A stretch of 64,000 nucleotides of DNA from Lonicera japonica (Eukaryota; Streptophyta; Magnoliopsida; Dipsacales; Caprifoliaceae), in contig CM038471.1 of assembly GCA_021464415.1 (NCBI GenBank), positions 8,831,386-8,895,385 of the forward strand. The letters are read 5' to 3'. Position numbers and translations under genes: made by a program. This document shows, in pieces, positions 1 through 11,082 of this stretch. Below the pieces are notes generated by a model. It worked only from the letters and a program-made list of their open reading frames with translations, ran no database searches and was not told the DNA's origin. Positions within the stretch are counted from its first letter, which is position 1. The number at the start of each line of letters is the position of its first letter.

Positions 1-1603
1 TTCAAGAAATCAATTAAACAAACAGAAACTTAAACCCAAGTAGCTTTACATGCTTGCATGACATAAAGAAATGCTAGCTATCAAATTACTAACTTCAACT
101 CTGACATAATTAAAGATTTATCATGACAGAGGCGTACCACTTTAGCACCAACAGCAGCATTGGCAGCACAGAACTCTAACATAGACAGCATTGGCAACCA
201 TAGCAGTTGCAAAGCTGGCACCAGAATTGAACCAAAGCTTAGTTAAATACAATAACAATGGGATAAAGACCATGTTCTTGTCTTTATCGCAGGGTGATAC
301 AAAAAAGGAAAAACCCGAAAGTGCTAGAGACAATTAACGTACCGATTTTAAAAATATAAGCTGCATTAAAGGCTGAATCATCACAAAAAGACCCTTGAAT
401 GGATATCAGCAATTTTATGCCACTCCAAACCTATTCCTTTTAAACTAGAACAGAAAGAATTCCACTGTGGGCATAGTCAACATTTTATTGCATTCCCAAA
501 TCTTCAGAGATCGAAGAGAGGAAAGGTTTCCCATATTAATTTGCATCATATCTTGAAGTATTTTGGATAGGCAAACCATATTAATTTTCTTACGATATAA
601 ACTATAAAATAAATGTATTTAATAGCCACAACACCACCTTTCAATTCACAGGCATGCAAAATTTAAGTCGGCATACTAACTAGACTAACTTAAACTAGAG
701 GAAGTACCTATTAATCAAGAAAGGAAAAAAGAGTTCAAGTGAATACAGCAGCTAGTAAAACTTGAAGAAAGACGCTCAATCAATCGATCTTGGGATCAGC
801 CATACAAAGATAAAAGAGAGTAGGTAATTTGATCAAGAAACAAAACGAGAATGTTTTTGGAATCCATAATATTCTCCTTGATCTCTGTATATGATCACCT
901 TTAGTGAATCAGATAAAAGAAGTAACTTTGAGTAACAATTGCTAATTGCATAAAACACAACTTCTTTAATGCTAAAGCTTCAAAAACAAATCAATTTAGA
1001 ATCCTCTTATCTCCCAGTGAAACACTAGTCAACAACCAAAACTGAAAATGATAAAAATATATATCTAGATTACTTATCCCAAATATGCTCAGAATGAGAA
1101 TCGAAAATCAATAATAAAAAGGAAAAAAATTAATGGAATCGAGAATATATACGTTTTCAATAACCAAATAAATAACAACACACAACACAACAAAACCAAA
1201 TAATATTACCTAGTCTACAGCAACATACTACAGAGGAAATACAATCATCAAGACAGAAAGAAGTTCTAAAAAGAGTAGCTTCTCCGATAATTGCTCCGAA
1301 CAAGCGTCCACGTCTTGGAATCCATTTGTCATGCATTCAACATAAACAATAATCAGGAGAAAATGGTGGATATATTTCATCAGTTCAAACATGAGCATGT
1401 TCTTTATAAACAGGAGAAACTGGTAGCTAGTTATTCTTATCATAGGTTTCATATTTTAAGAGTATATATAAATTATAGGAGTATATGGACTATTGTAAAA
1501 ATAGCAAAAGCAAAAAAATCAAAGGATGAAGAAGCATTATTTCAAACTACTAATTAAATTCAAAAGATAGAATAAATGGTGGCACAATTATTAGACTTAT
1601 ATA
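1..1603. other. intergenic, no gene recognised
   Basis: AT-rich sequence. Short open frames around 1228-1557 overlap on both strands and resemble no family I recognise. I see no splice-bounded exon or repeat with clear termini here. Confidence 0.5.
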
Positions 1604-1778
1604 CTCCCTCTATCTCTAATCAGAGTCGCAATTTTTTTTTCTAGGACTTCTCAAATAAGGATTAACCTTTGCATTTGAGACATAATCAATGGACAAAGAA
1701 TATCATAATAGTAAAAATATAGTTTTATCCTTAACCATTACTTATGTTGAAATCAATGTTTTCTTAAATTGGATGGAG
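1604..1778. mobile_element. Stowaway-like MITE
   Basis: The segment begins CTCCCTCTATCTC and ends GGATGGAG, so its ends form an imperfect inverted repeat of the CTCCCTCC type. TA dinucleotides flank both sides (1602-1603 and 1779-1780). These are the hallmarks of Tc1/mariner-derived Stowaway MITEs. It is 175 bp, non-coding, and lies downstream of the receptor-like gene's 3' end. Confidence 0.7.
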
Positions 1779-1914
1779 TACTTAATTAGCATGGCAGTTT
1801 AGTTGTAGGTGGAAATATGAGTAAAATGTAAAGGAAAAAATCTAACAAATAAGAACATACTAACCAATTATCCCCTAAACTTCCTCCACACTCTCGCCAT
1901 ATTTACTGCTATTG

Positions 1915-4863
1915 CTACATAGATCCAATCTTCCAAATCTTCAGTATCTTGTCCACAAATTTAAAATACGCGGATCTCCATGAGCTTCGAAGCACTAATG
2001 GACCAATGAATACCCAAAACCCAACAGCAAAACCAAGAACTAAACTCACATAGAACCCTGTTGTTGTGAGTGTATCCTCATCTTTGCCATGATCAGTAAG
2101 TGGGGGAAACGAAGTTGATTTATCTTCTGGGCACTTATTTGGCAACGGAAGCCCACAAAGTTTGTCATTTCCAGCATACACAGAGGCATTGAAGGTCTGG
2201 AGTTGAGTGCTTAGTGGAATTTTACCGGAAAAATTGTTACTTGACAAGTCCAGGACACTAAGAAAATGCAAACTGCCAAGACTGATAGGAATCGTACCAG
2301 AAATCTGGTTTTTGGACAAATCAAGAATTTCTAGCATCTTCATCTGACTAATCTTTTGAATTATGTGTCCAGTTAAATTATTTCTTGAAAGGTTCAAGGA
2401 AAGTAATCCCTCAAGACTTGCAAGTTCTTGGGGAATTTGTCCGACTAGTCTATTACTGGAAAGATCAATGCATTTTAGTAGCCCCAGAGTATTTTTGTAC
2501 TCCCACAGTTTTCCTTTCCATTGCACCAATGCACTAGGCAAAAAAATGTCAACGTATCGATAAACCCACCTTCCCTCATAATAAGTAGTGGGTAGCTCTC
2601 TTGAGACGTTTAAAGATGTGGGCATACTTGAACTTTGTATTTGAATGAAAGAATATATTTTGTCAAAGCATTTTGGAATTTGACCTGATATTTTGTTCCG
2701 AGAGAGGTCCAAGACTTGAGTATTATTAAGAAGACATATGTTAGGGGGTATGCTTCCATGAAACTCATTCCTTCGGAAACTAAGGACAACTAAATGTCTT
2801 AGGTGGGTCCCTATCCAAGCCGGTATTTGTCCCGATAACTTATTTTCACTCATATCAATAACTCTCAAAGATGAACAGTTCTTCAAAGATGAAGGGAGTT
2901 CCCCTATGAAGCTATTGTTACGTAAGTTCAATAAATTAAGCTGATCTAAAAAGCCAAAAGAGGCTGGAATTTTTTGGGAGAAATTATTGTTAGCCAAATC
3001 AAGAATCATCAACTCATTCGCACCGATCCAACAATCTGGAACCTCACCTGATAAAAGGTTATCTGCGAGGATGAGAACATTTAAGAAATTGGTAGCAATT
3101 GTGCACAATGAAATAATAGATCCAGAGAACATATTTTAAGAGAGATTCAGTGACGACATATTGCGAGGAAATAAAGGTATTGGACCATTAAAACGATTAT
3201 AACTCAAATCTATTTCTACAAAACTAGGAAGAAGTTTATCAAACATGAATGTTAAATCGGGGAGCATGCCATGGATCTGGTTGTCAGAGATAAATAAGAA
3301 CTGTAACCTAGGTGAGAGATGCCAAAACCAATAAGGAATTGTATCAGAAATTCCAGCACTAGAGATATAAAGTTCGGAGAAATTATTTTGAGATCGAAGC
3401 CATTCTGGAAAGTGAGGTCCCAACTTGCAATTTGAGAGTCTAATAACATCCAACTGAAAACGAGGAGTCCAATCGAAGCTAAACTCCAAAGTCAACAAGT
3501 TAAAAGACAAGTCTAATTCCTTCAAGTTGGAAAGTTTCCCGATGCTTTTGGGTAGTCTCCCTTTTAGATTATTGTCGTTAAGATACAGGTATCTCAACAA
3601 AGGAATTGATGTTAGGTCAGGGAATGATCCATTCAATTCATTTTCGGATAAGTCGAGATACTCAAGTGGAGAACTTTGACTAAAACTTTTTGGGAAAGAC
3701 CTATTCAATTTATTACGACCAAGCCGTAATTCCCGTAAAGATGAAAATCTTGTAAAATCAAAATCAAGTAATGATCCACTGACCATGTTATCATATAAAC
3801 CCAAAACCTCCAATGAGTTCTTTGATGCAAATAGTTTTTGGAAAAGCTTAGGAAGTTGTCCGGTTAAATAGTTTATAGATAGATCCAATGACTTTAAATG
3901 ACTTAAGTTCGTGAAAGATTTTGGAATCTCACCTTGAAGGTCACAACCTAAAAGACTGAGACTTTTGAGCGACATCATATTCCCAAAAGCATCAGGAATA
4001 AAACCTCCTAAAGGATTAAAAGACATGTCAATTTCAACAAGGCTACTACTGAAATTGAATAACCAATTGTAACTTAAAGAATTAGTGAAACCGTTTTTTG
4101 CCAGATCAATTATAGAAAGAGGAATAGAAGAAAAGTTTGTTAACTGAAGTGAAGGAGAAATGATTCCAGGGAGGTTGCATTTAACAAGGTGCAATTCTGA
4201 TAAGAAAGAGAGCCTATCAATGGATTGCAGCCAGTCGACCTTCTGAAGGTCAATTTCACCCAGATCAAGGTTTCGTAACAAATGAAGATTAGAAAGCCAC
4301 TCTAGATTTTCGACAGTCAGGTAGCCGTTATTTAACCCCAAACCAAGAGAGCGCAAGTTAGTAAGGTTCCCAAGCTGATGAGGAACTCTACCACTAAAGT
4401 AAGACCATGACAGATTCAAATGTTGTAATTTGCTGAGGGAACCAATGAATTTTGGGATTGGGCTCAACTGGAAATCATTGCAACTGAGGTCCAAATACTT
4501 CAAGTGATTCAATTCATGTAAAGAGGGACTCACCTTTCCAATGACATAAGCCCAAGAATTAGTGGCTCCATCATACAAACCTTGAAGATCGAGAGATATT
4601 ACATGACCAGTATGGTTGCTACACCGGATACCTCTCCATTTGCAGCATTCTTTTTCTTGGCTCCTCCAAGAAGAGAGAATTCCAAAGTCTTCCACAATTT
4701 CTTTCTTAAAATCGAGCAGGGCTTGTCTCTCATTATCCCTACACCCGATCAGTTTCATTGTATCATCTCCAGCTCCTCCTGAAATGACAAGTAAAAAAAT
4801 CACTGCTACAAACAAAGGAAGGTTTTCACAGAACATTGACTCTCTTATTACTCTCAAAACCAT
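1915..4863 (-). pseudogene. LRR receptor-like protein (EIX2/Cf type), one in-frame stop
   Basis: A single-exon frame of 982 codons is read from ATG 4863 to TAG 1915. It is interrupted only by TAA at 3136-3138 (codon 576). Counting from that ATG, residues 1-32 are a hydrophobic signal peptide. Residues 39-85 are the LRRNT cap (CRDNERQALLDFKK, then a CC pair and W). LRRs run from about 90 to 900, interrupted by a non-LRR island near 734-792 containing WKGK and EYKNTLGLLK. A paired-Cys cap lies near 903-911, an acidic stretch follows, one membrane helix spans about 937-958 and a 24-residue basic tail ends the protein. There is no kinase domain. This is the plan of plant RLPs such as EIX2 and Cf-9, cell-surface immune receptors that work with SOBIR1-type kinases. 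An upstream in-frame TTG at 4936-4938 is not a start; it overlaps the TATA box. Unless the stop is a sequencing error, the product would be a 575-residue secreted LRR fragment without an anchor. Confidence 0.9.
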
Positions 4864-4925
4864 GATTATCAAAGCAAATAGTTTGTTTGATTTTTTGAGT
4901 TGCTTAGAGACTTTATAATCGCCAG

Positions 4926-4933
4926 TATTTATA
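4926..4933 (-). promoter_or_regulatory. TATA box of the receptor-like gene
   Basis: Minus-strand TATAAATA lies 63 bp upstream of ATG 4863. This gives an expected transcription start near 4900 and a 5'UTR of roughly 35-40 nt. It supports ATG 4863 as the true start. Confidence 0.65.
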
Positions 4934-5187
4934 CCCAAAAATTCCTTGGAAAGACCTTCTTTCTTCTTGCTGTCCCCACTTCAATTTAATGTGATTTTAC
5001 ATATTTGTGGCATCCACAAATTTAGCACAGCAGACGAGATAATTACTTTTAATTGTTATGCTAATTATGCCTTAATTTGTATCTAAATTTATATATTTGT
5101 GTTAGAAATTTGCTGTGGAAAATAAATGAAAAAGAACAAGCTATGTTTAAAGAAAGATTATATTTATCGCAAGTTAAGGACAGTAAT

Positions 5188-5610
5188 TAGAGCCGGTAAA
5201 ATCGAACACGACACAAACCAACACGAAATTGTAAGTTAATGGGTTGACCCTTATTGGATTCGGGTCATTATCGGGTGGACACAATAAGACACAATTGATA
5301 ACGAATTGTGTTCTGGTTTACTAGTCAAACTCATTAAGATCTGTAAGACCTGTTCAGACCCATTTGATCCGTTTGGATCCGATAAGAACCTATTTGAAGC
5401 ATATTTATGTTGTAATCGGGTTAATTGTGTCGGGTTATCTTGTTTATCTGGACCAATCTGTTAACTTAATTAGTGAAATAGGTCATGTCGTGTTACTTTA
5501 TAAGGTAACAAATCATATTTGTGCATGATTTTCGCCCATTATGTTAACCGGTCGTGTACATGTTTAGCAGTTTTTCACCCGAACCTAATAAGACCCAACA
5601 TGAACCATTG
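5188..5610. repeat. possible non-autonomous DNA transposon, cgaacacgac-type
   Basis: The left side carries CCGGTAAAATCGAACACGAC. The right side carries an approximate inverse (ACCGGTCGTGTACATG). The interior is rich in gggtc/acacgac words seen in many dispersed plant repeats. The termini are too diverged to fix a target-site duplication. Confidence 0.3.
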
Positions 5611-7126
5611 ATAGGTCTCAAGATCAATGACAGAGTCTTTAACGGCTATAAATTGAGAAATTAGGAAAGATAGCGCATAGGTTATAGAAGATCAATGATT
5701 TAGACAAAAGGCCTTTTTAAGAGATGAAGTAAGGGGCTTTTAAGATCCAGTTCCTAAGTTTAATTTTTTTTTTTTTAAGATACAGTCTCACCCTTTTTTT
5801 GCTTTTTTTTTTCTTTTGAAAAAAAAAATTGAATTGGTTTCTTGAGATGCTCTTTTTTAGTACATGCCTCTAGAAAGGACATAGAAATTGCATTTATGCC
5901 GGGAGATACTAGGGATACCAAAAACCAATATCTAGAACCATATCTTTTAAAAAATAATATTTACATGACTGCATCTTTTTCTTTTTTTAAAAAAAAAAAG
6001 GGAGACGGGGAGTGGATCCTAAGTTTTCCTTGAAATAGAAATTGCATATGATTAATTAAGACTTGTATGTCTTCTCCCCTTCTCCCATGGAAGGAGAATG
6101 GGAGGAATCCATTTTTTCTTACAATTTTTATATTATATATAATAATGACTCTATATATTTGAATGTCCTTGGACATTTTTTTCAGATCTATGAGATTTTC
6201 ATCTCTTCTTTTGTTAGAGTTTTTGTCCTCCTTCCTATTGGATATGGAAGTGTTCTCGAACAGCTTCGATTGGAGTGTAAATGAGCAGATTTGCTCCTTT
6301 GGGTGGAGATCTAACTCAAAGTTATGAAAATTTGTACTTGCCAATTCGGTGGCATTTCGGCATGGATACAGAATATTTTTGGAAGGTTTCTTTTTAGTCG
6401 TGTCTTTATATTTCGGGGCATGCCGTATAGGTATTTATCTTTGATATCCCCCCCATTTTTTCAAGGTTTTTCCTTGTGTCGTAAGATCCTTGCTTGATGT
6501 GTTCTGTATCTTTACGACATTTTTAAGCTCTTTGAAGAATTTCTTTATTCTTGTTGTAATGTTCGAACTCTATTATTAATGATATTATATCCTTATTTAA
6601 AAACAATTAAGACTCATATTGCTTTTGTGATGATTGATATCTGTGATATATTCCTAACTATATATTGCCTGTGCTAGATAACATGATTAAAAAAAAAAAA
6701 AAAAAAAGAACAAAAACTTATGAAAAAATAATTGGCATGACAAAAATAGGTAAACTATTAGAATTTAATCAAATGGCATAAATTTTATTCATGATAAAAT
6801 CAACATTACTTATGGTTGGGAAATAAAGTGCTAACTAAGTTTGAAATAACTAGTAATTGTCCATGACATTCAATGCAAAAACATATGTCCGAAATATATA
6901 TGTACATAAGTTCGTTTACAAAAGCTTATAAAAAAAATTACAAAACAATTAAAACATCCGAAGATTGAATTAACAACTATCCTCCTCCTTGAATTTTTTT
7001 ATAAAATTTGATATTCACAATTATTCGTGATTTATAAATATTGATTAGTAAATTTTAAAAAGTATTTTTTTTATAAAAAAAAAAATTTGCATTAAAAGTT
7101 ATGACTCTTTAATTTTAATTTTTATA
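5611..7126. other. intergenic, no gene recognised
   Basis: Long T and A homopolymer tracts (about 5764-5780, 5788-5828, 6690-6707) sit in AT-rich DNA. The stretch 6200-6600 ends in a sequence like a retroposon tail (TTGTAATGTTCGAACTC and then AT-rich), but no coding similarity was seen. Confidence 0.4.
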
Positions 7127-7706
7127 AGGGAAGACTAATTGAAAGGCCCATTGTGATTTTGCATATTAAGGAAAATTCTAAGAAAATTTCTTTTGGAATA
7201 CTTAAATTTCTTCATATTAAATGGTATGTTTAGTTTTGTGTATTTATTATGTGTCCAAATGAGGTGAAATTAACAATTTATGTATAAATAAACATATGGA
7301 AAAATTTTGCTACTTTTTTCGGAGCTAGGAATATGTTCAGCATCATGCACAAAATTCCTTACCTACCATGGTTAGAAGATTTGGATCTCATGGAAATTCG
7401 AAAAAGTAATAAAAAAGCTTACGTAATCATTTTTCACATTTTCCGACTCTCATCAAAATTGGTTGTGTTTTTTTTCTATCATATTCTAATTTTTGAATCA
7501 AATGTACGCTTGAAGAGAATAAAGTGAAACAAAACAGCTAACGCCGCGCCCTCTCTGTCTCTATATATATATATACATGTATATATGGGGCTGTGTGGAG
7601 TATTATTGAAACTAGATACTCAAGCACACACTATACGTATGCACGCGTTCTTTTTTATCCACACACATATCTAAACTAAATTGAAAATAATTAATAAATG
7701 TGTAAA

Positions 7707-7761
7707 TTGCTTAATGGTAAGGCTTCTCTTTCTCCAAGATAGAGATTAAGGGTTAGAGCCC
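7707..7761 (+). repeat. possible tRNA-derived SINE head or tRNA relic
   Basis: TTGCTTAATGG at 7707-7717 fits a pol III A box. GGTTAGAGCCC at 7751-7761 fits a B box with one deviation from GGTTCGANNCC. The spacing of about 34 bp is normal for tRNAs and SINEs. No acceptor stem or clear target-site duplication was found. Confidence 0.3.
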
Positions 7762-8110
7762 TTCAATAATATTTTTATCTTAAAAAACCAATAATAGGGG
7801 CATGGAAAAAATGGAAGCACTAAATGGTGTGTTTTGTTTGTATCTAAATGACATGAAGTTAAAAAAAAAAAATTGTATAACTATACGTATGAAAGAAAAT
7901 TCTACATTTTTAGGAGGTAGGAACACGTTTAGCGTCATGTAAAATACTTCTTACTTACAATAGTACGAAGAAATGGATTTCATGGAAAACAAAAAGGTAA
8001 TATAATAGCTTACGAATGCAGCCTGCTGTAGGTGCATTAGTTGACAACTCATTTATAAGAAGGCCAAGATTTTTAGGTGTGATGATGCCCATCCATCTAT
8101 TCACCATTAG

Positions 8111-8159
<49 letters not shown>
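8111..8159. repeat. poly(A) tract, 49 bp
   Basis: An uninterrupted run of 49 A. The poly-Lys and poly-Phe frames across it are artefacts. It splits one unit of the surrounding degenerate repeat. Confidence 0.95.
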
Positions 8160-8160
<1 letters not shown>

Positions 8161-10124
8161 ATGATATTTTAGGTATGATGATGCCCATCCATCTATCCCC
8201 ACTTCACATTAAATAGGGAAGACTAGTTGAAAACCCTATCAAATGTGATTTTTCATACTAAAGAAAATTCCAAGCAAGCTAAACCTTGCGATTTTGTCCA
8301 CATATACGTTAATCAAGTGTCCACAAGTCTTAATCTTTACCAATACAACTTGTAGAGATTCTTAAAAGCTTGGAATTACGATTCAAGCACTACCATATAT
8401 TTAGGTATGATGGTGCCCATCCATCAATCCCCAGTTTACATTAAATAGGGAAGACTAATTGAAACCCCTATTAAATGTGATTTTGCCTACTAAAGAAAAT
8501 TCGAATCAAGTTAAACCTTACGATTTTGTCCACATATACGTTAATCAAGTGGCACAGCTGCATTATTATGATCAACTGTCCCTATTGGTCAAGATTGAGA
8601 CTTGTGGAAATTTCTTCACAAATTAAATAGTGTGTTTTGTTTTGTATCTACATGAGGTCAAATTAACAATTGATGTACAAATATACATATGAAATAAATT
8701 GCTACTCTTTAAGGAGGTAGGAATATGTTTAGCATCATGTAAAATATATCTTACATACCCTAATCCGAGGAATTGTCTTTCATGATAAACCAAAAAGATA
8801 ATAGAATATCTCATGAAATTACTTTTCACGTTTCCAACCCTCATCAAAATTAGTTGTAATTCTTTAATCATATTCCAATTTTAGAAATTAAATGTGCCCT
8901 TAGATTAATAGAAAAGGAACAACTAATTCAGCTCGAGCTGCAAATTTTATAACCCCTCTGTCTCGCTCCCTTTATGGCTATGTGTAGCATTATTGTACAA
9001 ATAGAAAGTTAGGGGACCATAAATGGGAAAATTTGCATATAAAAATGTAGGTAAAAGTGTGCCAAAGGGGCATAGGTTAACAACTTATTTATAAAAAAAG
9101 ATAAGTGCTTTTGTACATGAAGGGACCTAATACAATTGGACCCAAATAAATAAATAAATTAGACTGTCACATGCACACATGTGGGCCATTACAAATCCCA
9201 AGAGGGGCTCGACAAACGAGATTAAGTACTCAATCAAAGAGGTTGAATATTCTAGAATCTGCCCATGAAATTATCGCAATTACAACTAACGAAGACTCTT
9301 AAAACCATGGATGCATAGTTTAAGCACTACAAGAATTTTACTTTATTCATGCTATCCTCTCTTTACATTAATCAAGGAGACTAATTGAAGAACCCGGCCA
9401 TTAAAGTTAAACCTTGTGATTTTGCCCACATATAATCTATTCAAGTGGCACAACTTCATTTTTAGATTGAGACCGGTTGAAATGTCTTTTGGAAATTATA
9501 ATTTCTTCACAAATTAAATGGTATGTTTTGTGTCTAAATAAGATGAAATTAACAATCATCATATAAATATACATATGAAAGAAATTGAAACCTTTTTAGG
9601 AGGTAGGAATATGTTTAGAATCATGCAAAACATTTCTTACTTATTGTAGTCCTAAAAAATGGATTTCCCCAAAAAGTGATAGAATAGCTCACAAAATCAC
9701 TTTTCACATTTTTCAACCCCATATTTTATTTTATTTTTATCATATTCCAATTTTGAAATCAAATGAACAATAAATTATTGAAATAGAAATAAATACAAAG
9801 TTAGGGCATCATATATGTGGAAATTTGTAGATACAAATATATATAATAAGGGGCGATGATATTTAAACTTTTGAAGAATGTTTAAAAGATAAAAAAAAAT
9901 TGTGTGGATTATATTACAATGCCTTTTTAAACATCAATATTGTCTTTACCCACAACTAGTTCATAGAGATGGAAGCAAATATTACGGAGAGTTGAATCAT
10001 GATTATAAATTAGCACTCTCATTTTTACACAATAAACAAATTTTTTATGGAAAAAATATTATAGTAGATAAAATAGGCATTTCAAAAATATGATACAACT
10101 TCATTTCGTGATTCAAATAGGTTA

Positions 10125-10160
<36 letters not shown>
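10125..10160. repeat. compound microsatellite (TA)n(TG)n
   Basis: Alternating TA repeats pass directly into TG repeats. No other function is visible. Confidence 0.9.
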
Positions 10161-10299
10161 TTACTTTATTCTTTTATCAACATTTTATTTGCATTTTAAA
10201 ATATCCACTTCTAAATATATCTGAAAATTGAAAGTTTAGTTTGATTTTTGTATAGTTTTACATTAATTTTTAATATTATTAAATATTGGTAATAGGCGA

Positions 10300-11077
10300 T
10301 GAAACGCCCCGAATCCCGTTAAGATGTTAGACCTCCGGGACATGGTTAATCAAGATGTTCTATACCAACGGCGGTTGAAAAGTTACAAGAAATTGAAAAC
10401 ATATCAAGTTTTGAAAACTTCAATTATAAAATTTTGGCACGTGGAGTTTGTATAATTGATAAACGAGTTAAAACCATTTCCTAATAAAACATTTCCATAT
10501 TCAACCACAACATAAAATCCACTCCACATATAAAAACATTTATACAAATTCACTTGAAATACAGCTTGATAATATAAATCCAATCCGGTTCTTAAATAAA
10601 AGTTTATATACAATATTCAATACAACTCAATGCAAATACAACAAAGCCCTTAGCTTAAGGACTAGAAAATGGTTCAGTCCATCAGAGGCTTCTAGAAGAA
10701 TATACCATGCACCAACCACGAAGCCTAACCTACAAGGACTGGTGAAAAAGGTAATGAGCCAAATCTAGGCTCAGTGGGAACTATATAAGTTTTTATAAGA
10801 AAATACAAGTAGCAAACGCAAGCACATGTAGCTTTTATAAAAAGTAAGTTGTTTACTTTACTACGAAATTATGAAAATAATGCAATGGAATCCACACACA
10901 CATGCATGCCGAACCCCACTAGGGTTCCCATCCTAGTCACCGAAAGCTACTGCACTTAACCAATCCCATACTCACAAATCCATAGTTACGACCCTCTCTA
11001 TAAATTTATGTCTTTCTATGGAATGATATTATAGTATCATCTTACTTGATCTCTAGCTTCTTACGGTTCGTCATGCT
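10300..11077 (-). mobile_element. old LTR fragment (LTR B), outer part
   Basis: It starts TGAAACGCCCCG, the inverse of the GGGGCGTCACA end of the neighbouring solo LTR. Inside, GAGCCAAATCTAGGCTCAGTGGGAAC at about 10757 is the inverse of a matching stretch near 14120. It is therefore a minus-oriented LTR of the same family, interrupted at 11078 by LTR A and resuming at 14592. Confidence 0.6.
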
Positions 11078-11082
11078 AAGGT

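Larger units (their letters stand above)
7127..9780. repeat. degenerate tandem repeat, about four units
   Basis: The same order of motifs recurs. GGGAAGACTAATTGAAA begins some units (7127, 8213, 8447; a weaker form at 9370). AAATTAAATGGTRTGTTTTG follows. Then comes GGTAGGAATATGTTTAGCATCATG at about 7329, 7918, 8718 and 9604. The last motif has spacings of about 589, 800 and 886 bp, so units vary by internal insertions and deletions. Open frames across the units are not conserved, so the array looks non-coding. Its origin is not recognised. Confidence 0.7.

Noticed and set aside
4582..4918. Plus-strand frames over the 5' end of the receptor-like gene
   Set aside because: Shadows of the LRRNT and signal peptide region.
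4936..4938. In-frame TTG as an earlier start of the receptor-like gene
   Set aside because: It lies upstream of the TATA box at 4926-4933; ATG 4863 gives a normal signal peptide.
7955..8216. Frames with poly-Phe or poly-Lys runs
   Set aside because: Produced by the 49-bp poly(A) tract.
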